Assembly (NCBI GenBank): GCA_022827905.1
Contig: JAJEIQ010000027.1
Location: 1-64,000, forward strand
DNA: 64,000 bases
Origin: Pseudomonadales bacterium
GTDB taxonomy: Bacteria; Pseudomonadota; Gammaproteobacteria; Pseudomonadales; Azotimanducaceae
Direction: 5' to 3'
The number at the start of each line of letters is the position of its first letter. Within the stretch, counting starts at the first letter, position 1. Below, in pieces: positions 29,087 through 39,188 of this stretch. The translations under genes were made by a program, and so were the position numbers. The notes beneath the pieces were generated by a model, which saw only the letters and a program-made list of their open reading frames with translations, ran no database searches and was not told the origin of the DNA.

Positions 29087-30388
29087 CTAAAGCCGCAGTT
29101 CGACGAAGGCCTCGTCGCGGATTTCCTTCAGCCAGGCCTGCAGCTCCTCGTCGAAACGCCGCTGGTGGAGAATCTGCAGAGCCATGTTGCGGCGCGCCTC
29201 CTCGCCCATGTCCTGGGTGCGGCGCTCCAGCACTTCGATGACGTGCCAGCCGTATCTTGACTCGAAGGGGGCCGACAGCTCGCCGGTGGAGGTGGCGTTC
29301 ATCGCCTCGACGAAGGCTGGCACGAACTGTTGGCCGGTGGTCCAGCCGAGATCGCCGCAGTTCAGGGCGCTGCCCGGGTCTTCCGAATGCTCCTCCGCCA
29401 AGGCGCAGAAGTCGCCTCCCGCGGCCAGTTGGCCATGGATGTCGCCGATCAGCGCCTCGGTCTGTTCGGGGGTGCGGATGGCCGATGGCTGCACCAAGAT
29501 GTGGCGGGCCAGGGTTTGGTCTTCGGTTTGCATGCCGGCGCCGCGTTGGTCGAGCAGTTGAATGATGTGGAAGCCGCTGGCGCTCTTGATCGGGTCCGCC
29601 GTCTCGCCGATTTCCAGTTGCAGCGCCTCGTCGGCAAAGAGGCTCGGCAACTCCCCGGCGCGCCGCCAGCCTAGGTCGCCGCCCTCCAAGGCGCGGGCAC
29701 CCGCCGATTTGGCGATGGCGGTTTCCCTGAACTCGGCGCCGGCGCGCAGATCCTTGACGATTTGCTCGGCTGCCTCGGCGGCGGCGGCCACTGTGCCCTC
29801 CCCGGCCCCGGCCTCAACCGCCAGCAGGATGTGGCCCACCCGAAATTCATCGGACAGCAACTGCTGGTAGTAGGGCGAGTCGAGCAGATCCTCCACGTCC
29901 TGCTCGCTGATGCTGATGCGCCGGTTCACCATGTTGCGCTGCAGGCGCTGAATGAGCATTTCGCGGCGAATGTCCTCGCGGAACGAGCGGTAGCTCATGC
30001 CGTCCTCTGCCAAGGCCTGCTGGAATTGCTCGATGGTCATCTCGTTCTGCTCGGCGAAGGTGGCCACCGCCCGGGTGAGCGACTCATCATCGATTTCCAC
30101 GCCCCGGCGGCGCGCCTGCTGCAACTGAATGTTCTCCAGCACCAGCCGTTCCATCAACTGGCTGACCAGCACGTTGTCCGGGGGTGCCTGCACGTTGTCC
30201 CGGGCGATCTGCTCGCGCACCACTTCCAGGCGGCTGAGCAGTTCCGAGGCCAGCACCACGTCGTCATCGACGATGGCGACGATGCCATCCAGCTCCTGGT
30301 ACTCGGCCTGGGTTGCGCTCGCGCCGAGCAGGGCCAGCCCGATGCTTAAGCCGCGCAGACCGCTCTTCAAACTGTTTCCAAGGCCCAT
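29087..30388 (-). CDS. surA: Periplasmic chaperone / peptidyl-prolyl isomerase SurA
   Basis: A 433-residue exported protein with a signal peptide (about residues 1-28). It has the SurA N-terminal chaperone module (ELDGIVAIVDDDVVLASEL) and two parvulin domains (FRVGHILLAV, GGDLGWRRAGELPSLF; ARHILVQP, NCGDLGWTTGQQFVPAF). It helps outer-membrane proteins, including LptD encoded just upstream, reach the Bam complex. The gap to lptD is 40 bp, which fits a single operon. Confidence 0.93.
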   Translation of the reverse strand: MGLGNSLKSGLRGLSIGLALLGASATQAEYQELDGIVAIVDDDVVLASELLSRLEVVREQIARDNVQAPPDNVLVSQLMERLVLENIQLQQARRRGVEIDDESLTRAVATFAEQNEMTIEQFQQALAEDGMSYRSFREDIRREMLIQRLQRNMVNRRISISEQDVEDLLDSPYYQQLLSDEFRVGHILLAVEAGAGEGTVAAAAEAAEQIVKDLRAGAEFRETAIAKSAGARALEGGDLGWRRAGELPSLFADEALQLEIGETADPIKSASGFHIIQLLDQRGAGMQTEDQTLARHILVQPSAIRTPEQTEALIGDIHGQLAAGGDFCALAEEHSEDPGSALNCGDLGWTTGQQFVPAFVEAMNATSTGELSAPFESRYGWHVIEVLERRTQDMGEEARRNMALQILHQRRFDEELQAWLKEIRDEAFVELRL

Positions 30389-30428
30389 GTGCTTCTTCCT
30401 TTTCGATTCCCTTAAGCCGCCGCCGGCG

Positions 30429-32834
30429 TCACCGCCCCTCGGACAGCGAATAGGGGGTGGAGCGGTAGCCGCGAATGCTGCGCTGTAGTATTGAATCCAC
30501 TTGGCCGCCGAAGGCGCCGAGCCCCTTGAACAGTATCTGCAGATAAACGCCGCTGTCCGGGTCCACGCTATCTAGGCTACGCACCGCCGCATGGTCCAAG
30601 TGGCGGCGAACCACCAAGCGCAGCCGCCAGCAGCAGTCGTTGTACTCGATTCCGCCCAATCCCTCAATGGTTCGGCCCAACTTGAGGTCGTGGTTCCAGC
30701 GTCCGAAGACCGCATAGCGCCGCGCTACCGGCCAGTACAGGGACAGGTCTGTTTGGTCGATGCCGTTGGCCAAGCGGCGGTAGCCCAGGTTGAGAATGCG
30801 CCGGTCGTCCCGGCGGTAGGACAGGGTGGCGGCGGCCTCGTCGAGTTGGCTGTCGCCGGTGTCCCAGGCCAGGGCGCCGGCAAGCCGCCAGCGGCGGGCG
30901 AACTCGCCGCCGACTTCGCCGGTGATGGCCGATGCGCTGTGGCGCTCATCGTCGCTCAAGCGGCCATTGAGCGTGACCTGCCGGTCGCGGAAGTGGAAGG
31001 TCTGGCCTAGGCTCGCGTAGAGGTACTCGCGGCCGTTGGCGCGATTGAAAAAGCGACTGGTCACGCCCACCGACAGCTCGTCGGCATCGCTGATGCGGTC
31101 CAGTCCCGCGAATCGATTGTCGCGAAACAGTTGCCGATAGCTGAAGGTCAACGCCTTGGCGTCGAACAGAGGCAGCCCGTCCTGGTCCTCGTAGCCTTGG
31201 CGGAAATAGCGCACCCTGGGCTCTAGGGTTTGCACCAAGGGCGTTGCGAAAGCATCGAGATCGCGCTCGAAAATCAGGCCGCCGTCCAGGCTGCCGTATA
31301 AGATGCTCCGCTGGGGAGAGTCATCCTCCAGGAGTTCGGCCTCGGAGTCGAGCGCATAGGCCGTGTAGCGATAGCCGGCGCGGGCGGTGATGAAACCGAA
31401 TGGCCAGTGCAGCGGCACGCTCAGGCGGGGCTCCAGATGCAGGCGTTCGCCGGTCAGCGCGTGGATGCCCCTTAGGTCCTCGGTGTTGCGGTCGAAGGCA
31501 GCGCCCCTTGCATCCAGTGACAGCCGCAGCGGCCCGAGCGCCAAGCCTTGGTAGCCGATGTCGATTTCCGGCAGCCGGCGATACTCGGGGCGACGTATCT
31601 CGTCAAGGCGCTGGAAGCTCTGGCCCCAGAGGCGGGCGCTGAATCCGCCGTGGCGGTAGCTGATTTCGCCGTAGCGCTCCAGGTTGAAGCGCCCGCGGTC
31701 GGAGACGGCGCCATCGAACACCCTGAAGTAGTCGCGGTCGCTGACTGCGGCGTAGTTGATGGAGGAGCGGAAGCGTCCGGCCCGTCCGCGATGCTCGATG
31801 CCCGCAAACCAGCGTCCGGCTGGATCGAAGTCCTCCCCCTGAAAGGCGCCGGCGGCTTGCAGGTCCCGCCAGTCGTCCCGCTCCAGTTCGCCGTCGTAGA
31901 GCTTGTCGTTGGCCAGGTAGCCGCCGAACAGCCGGGTGCGGTCCCAGCGGGAAAGGTGACGCGCTTCCCCTTGCGCGCCGACGCCGCGCTTGCCGAGCAG
32001 CCGGGGGGTGATGGTGGCGTCGTAATTGGGGGCTAGATTCAAGTAGTAGGGCAGCGCCAAATCGAAGCCGTCCTCGCCGGAGACGCCGATGTGGGGAAAC
32101 AGGAACCCGGATTGGCGCTCGTCGGAAACCGGGAACTTTAGGTAGGGGAGCCAAGCCAAGGGAACGCCCTTGACCCGCAGCACGGCACTTCGGGCGGTGC
32201 CGAACACCTCGCCGTCGGGCAGGTGCAGGGAGCGCGCATCGATTCGCCAACTGCCGTTGCCGGGCTCGCAGCGGGTGAACCGGGCCTGGCTCAGCCGAAT
32301 GTCGCCGTCCCCTTGGCGCTCGACCGCATCGGCGTGGCCGCGCAGTTGGGGACCGGTGAGGAGGATTTGGGCGTCGTCGAGACGGGCCGCCCGGTTGTCC
32401 AGGCGCACTTCGGCGGAGGCGCCCTGCATCATGACGTCGGCATCGCTGATCCGCACGGTGCCGGGCGCTGTGGCGGTGTCGGCGTCCGGGTTGATGAGCG
32501 CCCGGTCGGTGCGCACCTGGCGGGCGCCCTGAGTGATGACCACGCCGCCTCCAAGCTCCACGGTACCGTCCGCAAGGTAGGTGGCGGAGTCGGATGCCGC
32601 CTTGACCTTCGAATCGCCGGGCTGGGCCTGTTGCGGCTGCGGAAATCGGTAGGCGCCGCTGCACCAAGCCGGGTGGCGCCGGCGTTCCGCGGGGGCCAGT
32701 TCTTCCCAATCGACCCAAAAGCGCTCGGCCAGCGGCGCGTCCGCGTCCGTTTCGGAGCCGGCTTCAGCGGCGAATGCGCAAGCGCCGATGGCCAGCGCCA
32801 AGCCACTGGCGACCACTTTCAACCGCCGACCCAT
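30429..32834 (-). CDS. lptD: LPS-assembly outer-membrane protein LptD
   Basis: An 801-residue outer-membrane beta-barrel that inserts LPS with LptE. It has a signal peptide, an N-terminal OstA-like jellyroll and a long barrel domain. All four cysteines of the LptD disulfide pairs are seen: Cys58 (PAWCSGAYRF), FTRCEPGNGSW, and the adjacent pair in NDCCWRLRLV. ATG 32834 is selected because it gives the signal sequence; the longer frame overlaps amgK. It is back to back with amgK, leaving only 23 bp between the starts. Confidence 0.92.
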   Translation of the reverse strand: MGRRLKVVASGLALAIGACAFAAEAGSETDADAPLAERFWVDWEELAPAERRRHPAWCSGAYRFPQPQQAQPGDSKVKAASDSATYLADGTVELGGGVVITQGARQVRTDRALINPDADTATAPGTVRISDADVMMQGASAEVRLDNRAARLDDAQILLTGPQLRGHADAVERQGDGDIRLSQARFTRCEPGNGSWRIDARSLHLPDGEVFGTARSAVLRVKGVPLAWLPYLKFPVSDERQSGFLFPHIGVSGEDGFDLALPYYLNLAPNYDATITPRLLGKRGVGAQGEARHLSRWDRTRLFGGYLANDKLYDGELERDDWRDLQAAGAFQGEDFDPAGRWFAGIEHRGRAGRFRSSINYAAVSDRDYFRVFDGAVSDRGRFNLERYGEISYRHGGFSARLWGQSFQRLDEIRRPEYRRLPEIDIGYQGLALGPLRLSLDARGAAFDRNTEDLRGIHALTGERLHLEPRLSVPLHWPFGFITARAGYRYTAYALDSEAELLEDDSPQRSILYGSLDGGLIFERDLDAFATPLVQTLEPRVRYFRQGYEDQDGLPLFDAKALTFSYRQLFRDNRFAGLDRISDADELSVGVTSRFFNRANGREYLYASLGQTFHFRDRQVTLNGRLSDDERHSASAITGEVGGEFARRWRLAGALAWDTGDSQLDEAAATLSYRRDDRRILNLGYRRLANGIDQTDLSLYWPVARRYAVFGRWNHDLKLGRTIEGLGGIEYNDCCWRLRLVVRRHLDHAAVRSLDSVDPDSGVYLQILFKGLGAFGGQVDSILQRSIRGYRSTPYSLSEGR

Positions 32835-32857
32835 GGCGCGGATGATACCATCGGGCC

Positions 32858-33829
32858 ATGGACGACGATCTGGCGAACTGGGTGGCGGCGAGCGTCGGCG
32901 CCGCCATCGAGCGGGTCGCGCCGTTGCGGGTGGAGGCCAGCCACCGGCGGTTCTACCGCATCTGGATGGCACGCTCCCCGTCGTCCGCCGTGGTCATGGC
33001 CTCGCCGCCGGAGCTTGAGCGCAATGACGCCTTCGTGGCCATGCAGCGCTTGTTCAGCGGCGCGCGGCTGCCGGTGCCGGAGATCGTCGCCATGGACAGG
33101 GAATTGGGCTATTTCCTGTTGAGCGACCTCGGCGAGCGGCACTTGGAGGAGGTCTACGGCGGTCCGGACGAAGGCCCCGCCCTTGAACTCGCCATCGCCA
33201 ACCTGGCGCGCATCCAAGAAATTGAAACCGAGGCGGTAGCGCCTTATGAGGAAAGCCGCCTGCGGGATGAGCTCGGCATCTTCAGCGAGTGGTTCCTGGG
33301 GCGCTGGCTCGGCGAAGCCCTCGACCCCGGCGCGCAAAGCGCCTTCGAGGCGCTGATCGACAATGCGCTTGGCCAGCCGCAGTGCCTGATCCACCGGGAC
33401 TACCACTGCCGCAACCTGCTTCTCGACGAGGATGGGCGCTTGGGGCTGGTCGATTTCCAGGACGCCCTGATCGGCCCGGCGAGCTACGATCTCGCCTGCC
33501 TGCTGTGGGATTGCTACCACAGCTTTGATGAGGCGTGCCTGCGCCACTGGCAGGAACGCTACCGGGTTCAGTCCCGGTTCGAATTCACGGCCGGGGCCCT
33601 TACGCGCGCCTTGGACCTCACTGGCCTGCAGCGCCAGTTCAAGGCGGTCGGCATTTTCGTCCGCCTCTGGTTGCGGGACGGCAAGGCCAGCCATCTCGGC
33701 CACATCGCCCCGGTGCTTGCCGCCATGCGACGCATCGTCGGCGGTTATGCCGAGACCCGCCATCTGTCGGCTTGGCTGCAGCGGCTTGAAGGACGCGCGG
33801 CCTTGGCCCTCAAGGCTGACGCACAATGA
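32858..33829 (+). CDS. amgK: N-acetylmuramate/N-acetylglucosamine kinase
   Basis: A 323-residue aminoglycoside-phosphotransferase-fold kinase. The catalytic loop IHRDYHCRNLLLDEDG and metal motif GLVDFQDALIGP are intact. AmgK phosphorylates anomeric MurNAc and GlcNAc in the Pseudomonas-type peptidoglycan recycling route. The assignment rests on the 4-bp overlap with murU and the divergent lptD, the same arrangement as in Pseudomonas. Confidence 0.88.
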   Translation: MDDDLANWVAASVGAAIERVAPLRVEASHRRFYRIWMARSPSSAVVMASPPELERNDAFVAMQRLFSGARLPVPEIVAMDRELGYFLLSDLGERHLEEVYGGPDEGPALELAIANLARIQEIETEAVAPYEESRLRDELGIFSEWFLGRWLGEALDPGAQSAFEALIDNALGQPQCLIHRDYHCRNLLLDEDGRLGLVDFQDALIGPASYDLACLLWDCYHSFDEACLRHWQERYRVQSRFEFTAGALTRALDLTGLQRQFKAVGIFVRLWLRDGKASHLGHIAPVLAAMRRIVGGYAETRHLSAWLQRLEGRAALALKADAQ

Positions 33830-34485
33830 AAGCCATGATTCTGGCCGCTGGCCAAGGCACCCGACTCAAGCCGCTGACCAATCATCGCCCCAAGGCGACG
33901 ATGGAAGTGGGTGGCGCACCCCTCATCTGCCATCAACTCCGTTGGTTGGCCAGCGCGGGCGTCACCGAGGTGGTGATCAACCTGCACCACTTCGGCGAGC
34001 AGATTGAAGCCTGCGTCGGCAACGGCGCGGCCTTCGGCCTGACCGTGCACTACAGTCATGAGCCGGTGCTGCTGGAGACCGGGGGCGGCGTGGCCAAGGC
34101 CCTGCCGCTACTGGGTGATGAGCCCTTTTGGCTGCTCTTGGGCGACATCTATACGGATTTTCCCTTTATTCAGTTTCCCCACCGACTCGGCGAGGATGCG
34201 CTGATTCACATGCTGCTGACGCCCACCCCGCCGTTCCGCCAACGGGGCGACTTCGAGTGGGACGGCGAACGGCTCACCGGGCGCGGCGACAGCTTGGTCT
34301 TCTGCGGCCTGGCGCTAATCCATCCGCGGCTGCTCGATGGCTGCGAGCCGGTGCCTTTTTCGCTCAGCGGCCTCTACTTCAAGGCGGTCGCCGCGGGCGC
34401 TGTCACCGGCCAGCTTTGGCAGGGCTTCTGGACGGACATCGGTTCGCCGGAGCAGCTTGAAGCGCTGCGGGAACGGCTGGCCTAG
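33826..34485 (+). CDS. murU: N-acetylmuramate-alpha-1-phosphate uridylyltransferase
   Basis: A 219-residue nucleotidyltransferase that makes UDP-MurNAc from MurNAc-1-phosphate, bypassing de novo synthesis. The sugar-nucleotide motif MILAAGQGTRLKPLT, HRPKATMEVGG and the terminal FWTDIGSPEQLEAL are diagnostic of this family. ATG 33826 overlaps the amgK stop (ATGA), so the two are coupled. Palindromic repeats follow the stop. Confidence 0.9.
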   Translation: MKAMILAAGQGTRLKPLTNHRPKATMEVGGAPLICHQLRWLASAGVTEVVINLHHFGEQIEACVGNGAAFGLTVHYSHEPVLLETGGGVAKALPLLGDEPFWLLLGDIYTDFPFIQFPHRLGEDALIHMLLTPTPPFRQRGDFEWDGERLTGRGDSLVFCGLALIHPRLLDGCEPVPFSLSGLYFKAVAAGAVTGQLWQGFWTDIGSPEQLEALRERLA

Positions 34486-34511
34486 AAGGCGCTTTGCAGC
34501 TGGATCCTTCG

Positions 34512-34594
34512 GAGCGAGGGCATACTGCTGGGGCGAGGGCATCTTGCCCTCGATTTGGACTTCGGGGGTTCGAATCGAGGGCAAGATGCCCTTG
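34512..34594. repeat. REP-like palindromic repeats, inverted pair (BIME-like)
   Basis: CGAGGGCA-TCT-TGCCCTCG at 34534-34552 and its near-exact reverse copy at 34576-34594 (CGAGGGCAAGATGCCCTTG) face each other around a partly palindromic centre. A degenerate third half-unit begins at 34512. They lie between murU and rpe. The same unit occurs at 38.5 kb and, in coding DNA, at 2.1 kb. Confidence 0.85.
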
Positions 34595-34619
34595 AGCTGA
34601 GGGTTTCCGCTGAGCATGG

Positions 34620-35339
34620 ATGTGGTACGGTATGGGCATGCTTCCGCAGCACGAACAACGCAACGGGGAGGCTTGGATCGCGCCGTCGATTCTCTCTGCG
34701 GACTTCTCCCGGCTCGGTGCTGAGATCGAGGCCGTGCTGGAAGCGGGTGCGGACGTCATTCACTTCGACGTCATGGACAACCACTACGTCCCCAACCTGA
34801 CCATCGGTCCGCTGGTGCTTGAGTCGTTGCGCCGGGCGGGGTTCGACTGCTTCTTCGACGTCCACTTAATGGTCAAGCCGGTGGACCGGCTGATTGGCGA
34901 CTTCCTAGACGCCGGGGCCAACCTCATCAGCATCCACCCGGAGAGCACGGAGCACCTGCACCGCACCTTGAGCCTTATCCGGGACGGCGGTGCCCAAGCT
35001 GGGCTGGTGTTCAATCCAGCGACCCCGCTGCAGGCGCTCGACGAGGCGGTCGAGTTGATCGATTTGGCCCTCATCATGTCCGTCAACCCGGGTTTCGGCG
35101 GCCAGGCGTTCATCGAGTCGAGCCTCGGCAAGCTGGCCGAAGCGCGGCGGCGCATCGACGCCGCCGATCGGCCCATCCGCCTTGAGATCGACGGCGGCAT
35201 CAAGGTGGACAACATCGCCCAAGCCGCGGTGGCCGGCGCCGACACCTTCGTGGCGGGCAGCGCCATCTTTGGCGCCGAGGACTACGCAGCCACCATCGCC
35301 GCCATGCGGGAGGAGCTGGCGGACCTTCGGTCCGTTTGA
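34620..35339 (+). CDS. rpe: Ribulose-phosphate 3-epimerase
   Basis: A 239-residue TIM-barrel enzyme of the pentose phosphate pathway. The motifs [29 protein letters not shown] (metal and catalytic residues), [18 protein letters not shown] and LEIDGGIK are complete. Three in-frame ATGs lie at 34620, 34632 and 34638; the true start is uncertain because none has a clear ribosome-binding site. The family core begins about residue 15. A hairpin overlaps the stop. Confidence 0.93.
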   Translation: MWYGMGMLPQHEQRNGEAWIAPSILSADFSRLGAEIEAVLEAGADVIHFDVMDNHYVPNLTIGPLVLESLRRAGFDCFFDVHLMVKPVDRLIGDFLDAGANLISIHPESTEHLHRTLSLIRDGGAQAGLVFNPATPLQALDEAVELIDLALIMSVNPGFGGQAFIESSLGKLAEARRRIDAADRPIRLEIDGGIKVDNIAQAAVAGADTFVAGSAIFGAEDYAATIAAMREELADLRSV

Positions 35340-35358
35340 GTTGGGCTGACGCCCAACT
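35339..35358. terminator. Hairpin at the end of rpe
   Basis: AGTTGGGC-TGAC-GCCCAACT forms a perfect 8-bp stem with a 4-base loop right at the rpe stop codon. It lacks a U-tract, so it may attenuate transcription between rpe and gph or only protect the mRNA end. Confidence 0.45.
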
Positions 35359-35429
35359 CCTTTGACCTGCGGCACGGTTCCCAAGTGCAACGAAAGAACT
35401 GACGCGAACGCGGAGTAGTCACAAGCTTC

Positions 35430-36083
35430 ATGGGCAAACTCTCCAGATATGCGGGCTATCTCTTCGACCTCGACGGCACGCTCATCGACACCGCCCCGGA
35501 CTTGACCTTCGCCCTGAACCACGCGCTGGCCGAATTCGGCTTCGCCGGCGTGGATGTGGATGTCGCGCGCAACTGGGTGGGACAGGGTGCCCGCAGCGCC
35601 TTGGAGCGGGCGGTGGCGCACCGTGACGCCCCGGCCGATGCCGTGGATGCCATGCTGGCGAGTTTCCTCGACTGCTACCGGAACCACATCGCGGTTGCGA
35701 GCGCACCCTTCGGCGAAGTCGAGGAAACCCTCACCGCCCTCGCCGGACGGGGCGCCAAGCTGGCCGTGGTGACCAACAAACGCGGCGAACTGACCGACAA
35801 GCTGCTGAATGAGATTGGCTTCGCCGGCCACTTCGATGCGGTAGTGGCGGGCGACACCGCACGGCGGCCCAAGCCAGCCCCGGATCCGGCCCTAGCCGCT
35901 TGTGCGGCGCTCGGCCTCGGGGTGGACGAAGTGCTGTTCGTGGGCGACTCCTTGGCCGATGTGGGCTGCGCCCGAGCGGCGGGCTGCGCCGTGGTCTGCG
36001 TCGCCTACGGCTACCGCCAAGGGGTGGCGGCGGCGGACCTCGGTGCCGATGCGGTTATTGAAACCTTCCGGGACCTGCTTTAA
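35430..36083 (+). CDS. gph: Phosphoglycolate phosphatase
   Basis: A 217-residue HAD-superfamily phosphatase. Motif [15 protein letters not shown], motif II VVTNKRG, the motif III lysine in RRPKPAPDP and motif [14 protein letters not shown] are present. It removes phosphoglycolate formed in DNA repair or oxygenase side reactions. The order rpe-gph-trpE is common in gammaproteobacteria and supports the name over other HAD phosphatases. Confidence 0.88.
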   Translation: MGKLSRYAGYLFDLDGTLIDTAPDLTFALNHALAEFGFAGVDVDVARNWVGQGARSALERAVAHRDAPADAVDAMLASFLDCYRNHIAVASAPFGEVEETLTALAGRGAKLAVVTNKRGELTDKLLNEIGFAGHFDAVVAGDTARRPKPAPDPALAACAALGLGVDEVLFVGDSLADVGCARAAGCAVVCVAYGYRQGVAAADLGADAVIETFRDLL

Positions 36084-36139
36084 CCTGCCGTCCGCTCCAC
36101 GCTCCGGGTGGCCAGCCCAACCGCTCCCGAGACCCGCCC

Positions 36140-37636
36140 ATGACTGCTGACGACTTGGCCGATCTGGCCGCCCAAGGATACAACCGGGTGCCGCTGGCGC
36201 TGGAGATACTGGCCGACCTCGACACGCCGCTGTCCGCCTACCTGAAGATTGCCCGGGGGCCTTGGTCCTATCTGCTGGAATCCGCCCACGGCGGGGAGAC
36301 CTGGGGGCGGTATTCCATCATTGGCCTGCCGGCCCGCACCGTGCTCAAGGTGTTTGGCCACCAGGTCGAAATCCACACCGACGGTGAATGCGTGGAGCAG
36401 GCGGAAGTCGAGGACCCGCTGGCGTTCGTTGAAGACTTCCAGGCCCGATACCGGGTCGCGCCGGTGCCGGACCTGCCGAGGTTTCACGGGGGCTTGGTGG
36501 GCTACTTCGGCTACGATTGCGTTCGCTACATCGAAAAGCGGCTTGCCGACAGCGCGCCCCCGGACCCCGTGGGCACCCCGGACATCGTGCTGATGGTTTC
36601 CGAGGAACTGCTCATCTTCGACAACCTGAAGGCGAGCATGCAGTTGATCCGCCTCGTGGACCCGGGCGAACCCGGCATCCGCGAGCGCACCTTGGCGCAT
36701 TTGAACGCCCTGGCCGGCAAGCTTACGGGCGCGGTGCCGCCGATCGCCGAGAGCGGCGCCAACGCCGAAGTGCTGGAAAGTGACTTCGTCTCCGAGTTCG
36801 GCGAGGCGCCGTTCAAGGCGGCGGTGGAGAAGATCCGCGACTACACCCAGGCCGGTGACGTGATGCAGGTGGTGCTCGCGCAGCGCATGTCCATTCCCTT
36901 TGGCGCGGACCCGATCAACCTGTACCGGGCGCTGCGCCACCTCAATCCCTCGCCCTACATGTACTTCATGGACCTTGAGGGCTTTCAGATCGTCAGTTCC
37001 TCGCCGGAGATCCTGGCTCGCTTGGAGGACGGCACCATCATCAACCGGCCCCTGGCCGGCACCCGGCGGCGTGGCCACACGCCGGAGGAGGATAAGGCCA
37101 TGGAGGAGGAGCTGGCCAATGATCCCAAGGAGACCGCGGAGCACCTGATGCTGATTGACCTTGGCCGCAACGACGTGGGCCGGGTGGCGGAGACCGGCTC
37201 GGTTCAGGTGACCGAGCAGTTCGCCATCGAACGCTACTCCCACGTCATGCACATCTCCAGCAACGTCATAGGAAAGCTCAAGCCCGGCAAGTCGGCCATG
37301 GACGTGCTGCGGGCGACGCTGCCCGTGGGCACCCTGTCCGGCGCACCGAAAATCCGCGCCATGGAGATCATCGATGAACTCGAGCCCGTCAAGCGGGGCA
37401 TCTACGGCGGGGCGGTGGGCTATCTCGGCTGGAACGGCAACATGGACACGGCCATCGCCATCCGCACCGCGGTGGTGAAGGACGGCACCCTGTACATCGA
37501 GGCGGGCGGCGGCATCGTCGCTGACTCCAGCCCCCGCCTGGAGTGGAAGGAGAGCATGAACAAGGGCCGGGCCATCTTCCGCGCCGCGGCCTTGGCAGAG
37601 TCCGGGCTCAAGGGCTTGGAGGAGGCCGAGCCATGA
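36140..37636 (+). CDS. trpE: Anthranilate synthase component I
   Basis: A 498-residue chorismate-utilising enzyme that makes anthranilate with the TrpG amidotransferase, the first step to tryptophan. Diagnostic segments are [45 protein letters not shown] and [14 protein letters not shown]. The N-terminal tryptophan-feedback region has [15 protein letters not shown] (LLES element). Its stop overlaps the start of an ion-channel gene (ATGA), which separates it from trpG. Confidence 0.95.
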   Translation: MTADDLADLAAQGYNRVPLALEILADLDTPLSAYLKIARGPWSYLLESAHGGETWGRYSIIGLPARTVLKVFGHQVEIHTDGECVEQAEVEDPLAFVEDFQARYRVAPVPDLPRFHGGLVGYFGYDCVRYIEKRLADSAPPDPVGTPDIVLMVSEELLIFDNLKASMQLIRLVDPGEPGIRERTLAHLNALAGKLTGAVPPIAESGANAEVLESDFVSEFGEAPFKAAVEKIRDYTQAGDVMQVVLAQRMSIPFGADPINLYRALRHLNPSPYMYFMDLEGFQIVSSSPEILARLEDGTIINRPLAGTRRRGHTPEEDKAMEEELANDPKETAEHLMLIDLGRNDVGRVAETGSVQVTEQFAIERYSHVMHISSNVIGKLKPGKSAMDVLRATLPVGTLSGAPKIRAMEIIDELEPVKRGIYGGAVGYLGWNGNMDTAIAIRTAVVKDGTLYIEAGGGIVADSSPRLEWKESMNKGRAIFRAAALAESGLKGLEEAEP

Positions 37637-38424
37637 TTGCCTTGCTGCGCCGCATCACCGGAAGCGGCTGGTTTCAGCACGGCATTACGACGGTCATCAT
37701 CGCCAACGGCGTCGTCATCGGCTTGGACACCTCGGCGGCGCTGCGCGAGGGCTATGCGGGGCTGTTCGCCGCCTTGAACCAGCTCTTCCTGGCCATCTTC
37801 GTCGTCGAAGCCATCATCAAGATCGCCGCCGAGCATCCCCATCCGAGCCGCTACTTCAAGGACGGCTGGAACCTCTTCGACTTCACCATCGTCGTCATCA
37901 GCCTGCTGCCGGCGACCGGCCAGTTGGCCACGCTCGCCCGCCTCGCCCGCCTGATGCGGGTGCTGCGGCTGGTGTCCGCCCTGCCGGAACTGCGCCTGAT
38001 CGTCGCCACGCTGGTCCGCTCGATACCCAGCATGGGCCATGTGATTATCCTGATGTCGATCATTTTCTATGTGTACGGGGTGGCGGGCTACCACCTGTTC
38101 CACGAGGCGGACCCCACGCATTGGCGCAATCTCGGCATCTCGCTGCTGTCCCTGTTTCGCATCGTGACGCTGGAGGACTGGACCGACATCATGTACGCCG
38201 CCATGGCGACCTATACCTGGGCTTGGGCGTATTTCGTGAGCTTCGTCGTGTTGGGCACCTTTGTGGTGATCAACCTGTTCATCGCAGTGGTGTTGAACAA
38301 CCTGGACGAGGCCAAGCAGGAACGCCTGCGCGAGCTGGAGACCACGCCGGGCCGGGAGGAGATTCTGCGCGAGCTGAAGACCACCCAGGAGATGCTCAGC
38401 CGTTTGGAGCGACGATTGAAATGA
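37633..38424 (+). CDS. Voltage-gated-type cation channel (NaChBac-like, one-repeat)
   Basis: A 263-residue six-helix ion channel subunit expected to form tetramers. S4 shows arginines every third residue (Arg103, 106, 109, 112 in [14 protein letters not shown]). The pore loop reads TLEDWTD (179-185), close to the TLESW filter of bacterial sodium channels but with Asp in place of Ser. A charged C-terminal helix ([20 protein letters not shown]) may form a tetrameric coiled coil. It overlaps trpE by 4 bp and is therefore likely translated with tryptophan genes. Ion selectivity (Na or Ca) is not decided by sequence. Confidence 0.85.
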   Translation: MIALLRRITGSGWFQHGITTVIIANGVVIGLDTSAALREGYAGLFAALNQLFLAIFVVEAIIKIAAEHPHPSRYFKDGWNLFDFTIVVISLLPATGQLATLARLARLMRVLRLVSALPELRLIVATLVRSIPSMGHVIILMSIIFYVYGVAGYHLFHEADPTHWRNLGISLLSLFRIVTLEDWTDIMYAAMATYTWAWAYFVSFVVLGTFVVINLFIAVVLNNLDEAKQERLRELETTPGREEILRELKTTQEMLSRLERRLK

Positions 38425-38460
38425 TGCAGCCCGATGCAACGCACTGCCGTGACTCCCAAT

Positions 38461-38569
38461 CGAGGGCGGGACGCCCTCGGTCCGGACTTCGTTCGAGGCC
38501 ATTCCCGGACCGAGGGCATCTTGCCCTCGAAATGGAGCGTTCCCCCGGAGCGAGGGCATCTTGCCCTCG
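38461..38569. repeat. Three REP-like palindromes between the ion-channel gene and trpG
   Basis: CGAGGGCGGGACGCCCTCG (38461-38479) and two identical units of CGAGGGCATCTTGCCCTCG (38511-38529 and 38551-38569) are separated by an inverted repeat (GGTCCGG 38479-38485 with CCGGACC 38505-38511). They match the units at 34.5 kb. They could affect mRNA stability within the interrupted trp cluster. Confidence 0.88.
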
Positions 38570-38593
38570 AAGTATTGAGTGCTTAGGTGACCC

Positions 38594-39184
38594 ATGCTGC
38601 TGATGATCGACAACTACGACTCCTTCACCTACAACGTGGTGCAGTACCTCGGCGAGTTGGGCGCGGATGTGGCCGTGCATCGCAATGACGAGATCAGCTT
38701 GGCTGACATCGACGCCATGGCCCCGGAGCGCATCGTGCTCTCGCCGGGTCCATGCACGCCCAATGAGGCGGGCGTTTGCCTGGATGTGGTGCGCACCTTC
38801 GGGCCGCGCCTGCCGCTGCTCGGCATCTGCCTCGGCCACCAGTGCATCGGCCAAGCCTTTGGCGGCGACGTGGTGCGCGCCGAAGCCGTCATGCACGGCA
38901 AGACCTCGCTGGTCCACCATGAGGGGGAAGGCCTGTTCGCGGGCTTGCGGGCGCCGCTGCAGGCCACCCGCTACCATTCCTTGGTGGTGGCGCGGGATTC
39001 ACTGCCGAGCTGCTTGGAAATGACCGCTTGGACGGAGCGCGACGGCGCGGTCCACGAACTGATGGGCTGCCGGCATCGCGAATTCCCCATCGAAGGCGTG
39101 CAGTTCCACCCGGAGTCGATCTTCACCGATTCCGGGCATGACCTGTTGCGCAACTTTCTCAATCTTGAACATCCGGGAGCTTGA
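38594..39184 (+). CDS. trpG: Anthranilate synthase component II (glutamine amidotransferase)
   Basis: A 196-residue class I glutamine amidotransferase that feeds ammonia to Trp[15 protein letters not shown], the nucleophile elbow [16 protein letters not shown] and the C-terminal [10 protein letters not shown] (His-Glu) are intact. A GGTGA ribosome-binding site lies just upstream of ATG 38594. It starts 25 bp after the REP-like block and ends 5 bp before trpD. Confidence 0.95.
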   Translation: MLLMIDNYDSFTYNVVQYLGELGADVAVHRNDEISLADIDAMAPERIVLSPGPCTPNEAGVCLDVVRTFGPRLPLLGICLGHQCIGQAFGGDVVRAEAVMHGKTSLVHHEGEGLFAGLRAPLQATRYHSLVVARDSLPSCLEMTAWTERDGAVHELMGCRHREFPIEGVQFHPESIFTDSGHDLLRNFLNLEHPGA

Positions 39185-39188
39185 AGGC

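Noticed and set aside
31603-32718. 371-residue overlapping frame inside lptD
   Set aside because: Arg/Pro/Gly-rich composition typical of an alternate frame in high-GC DNA; LptD with its four cysteines explains the region.
36080-37252. 390-residue minus-strand frame over trpE
   Set aside because: TrpE is unambiguous; the antisense frame has no recognisable domain.
38461-38569. CRISPR-like array of repeated palindromes
   Set aside because: Only three units with unequal spacing, no distinct spacers and no cas genes; the same units occur singly elsewhere, as expected for REP elements.
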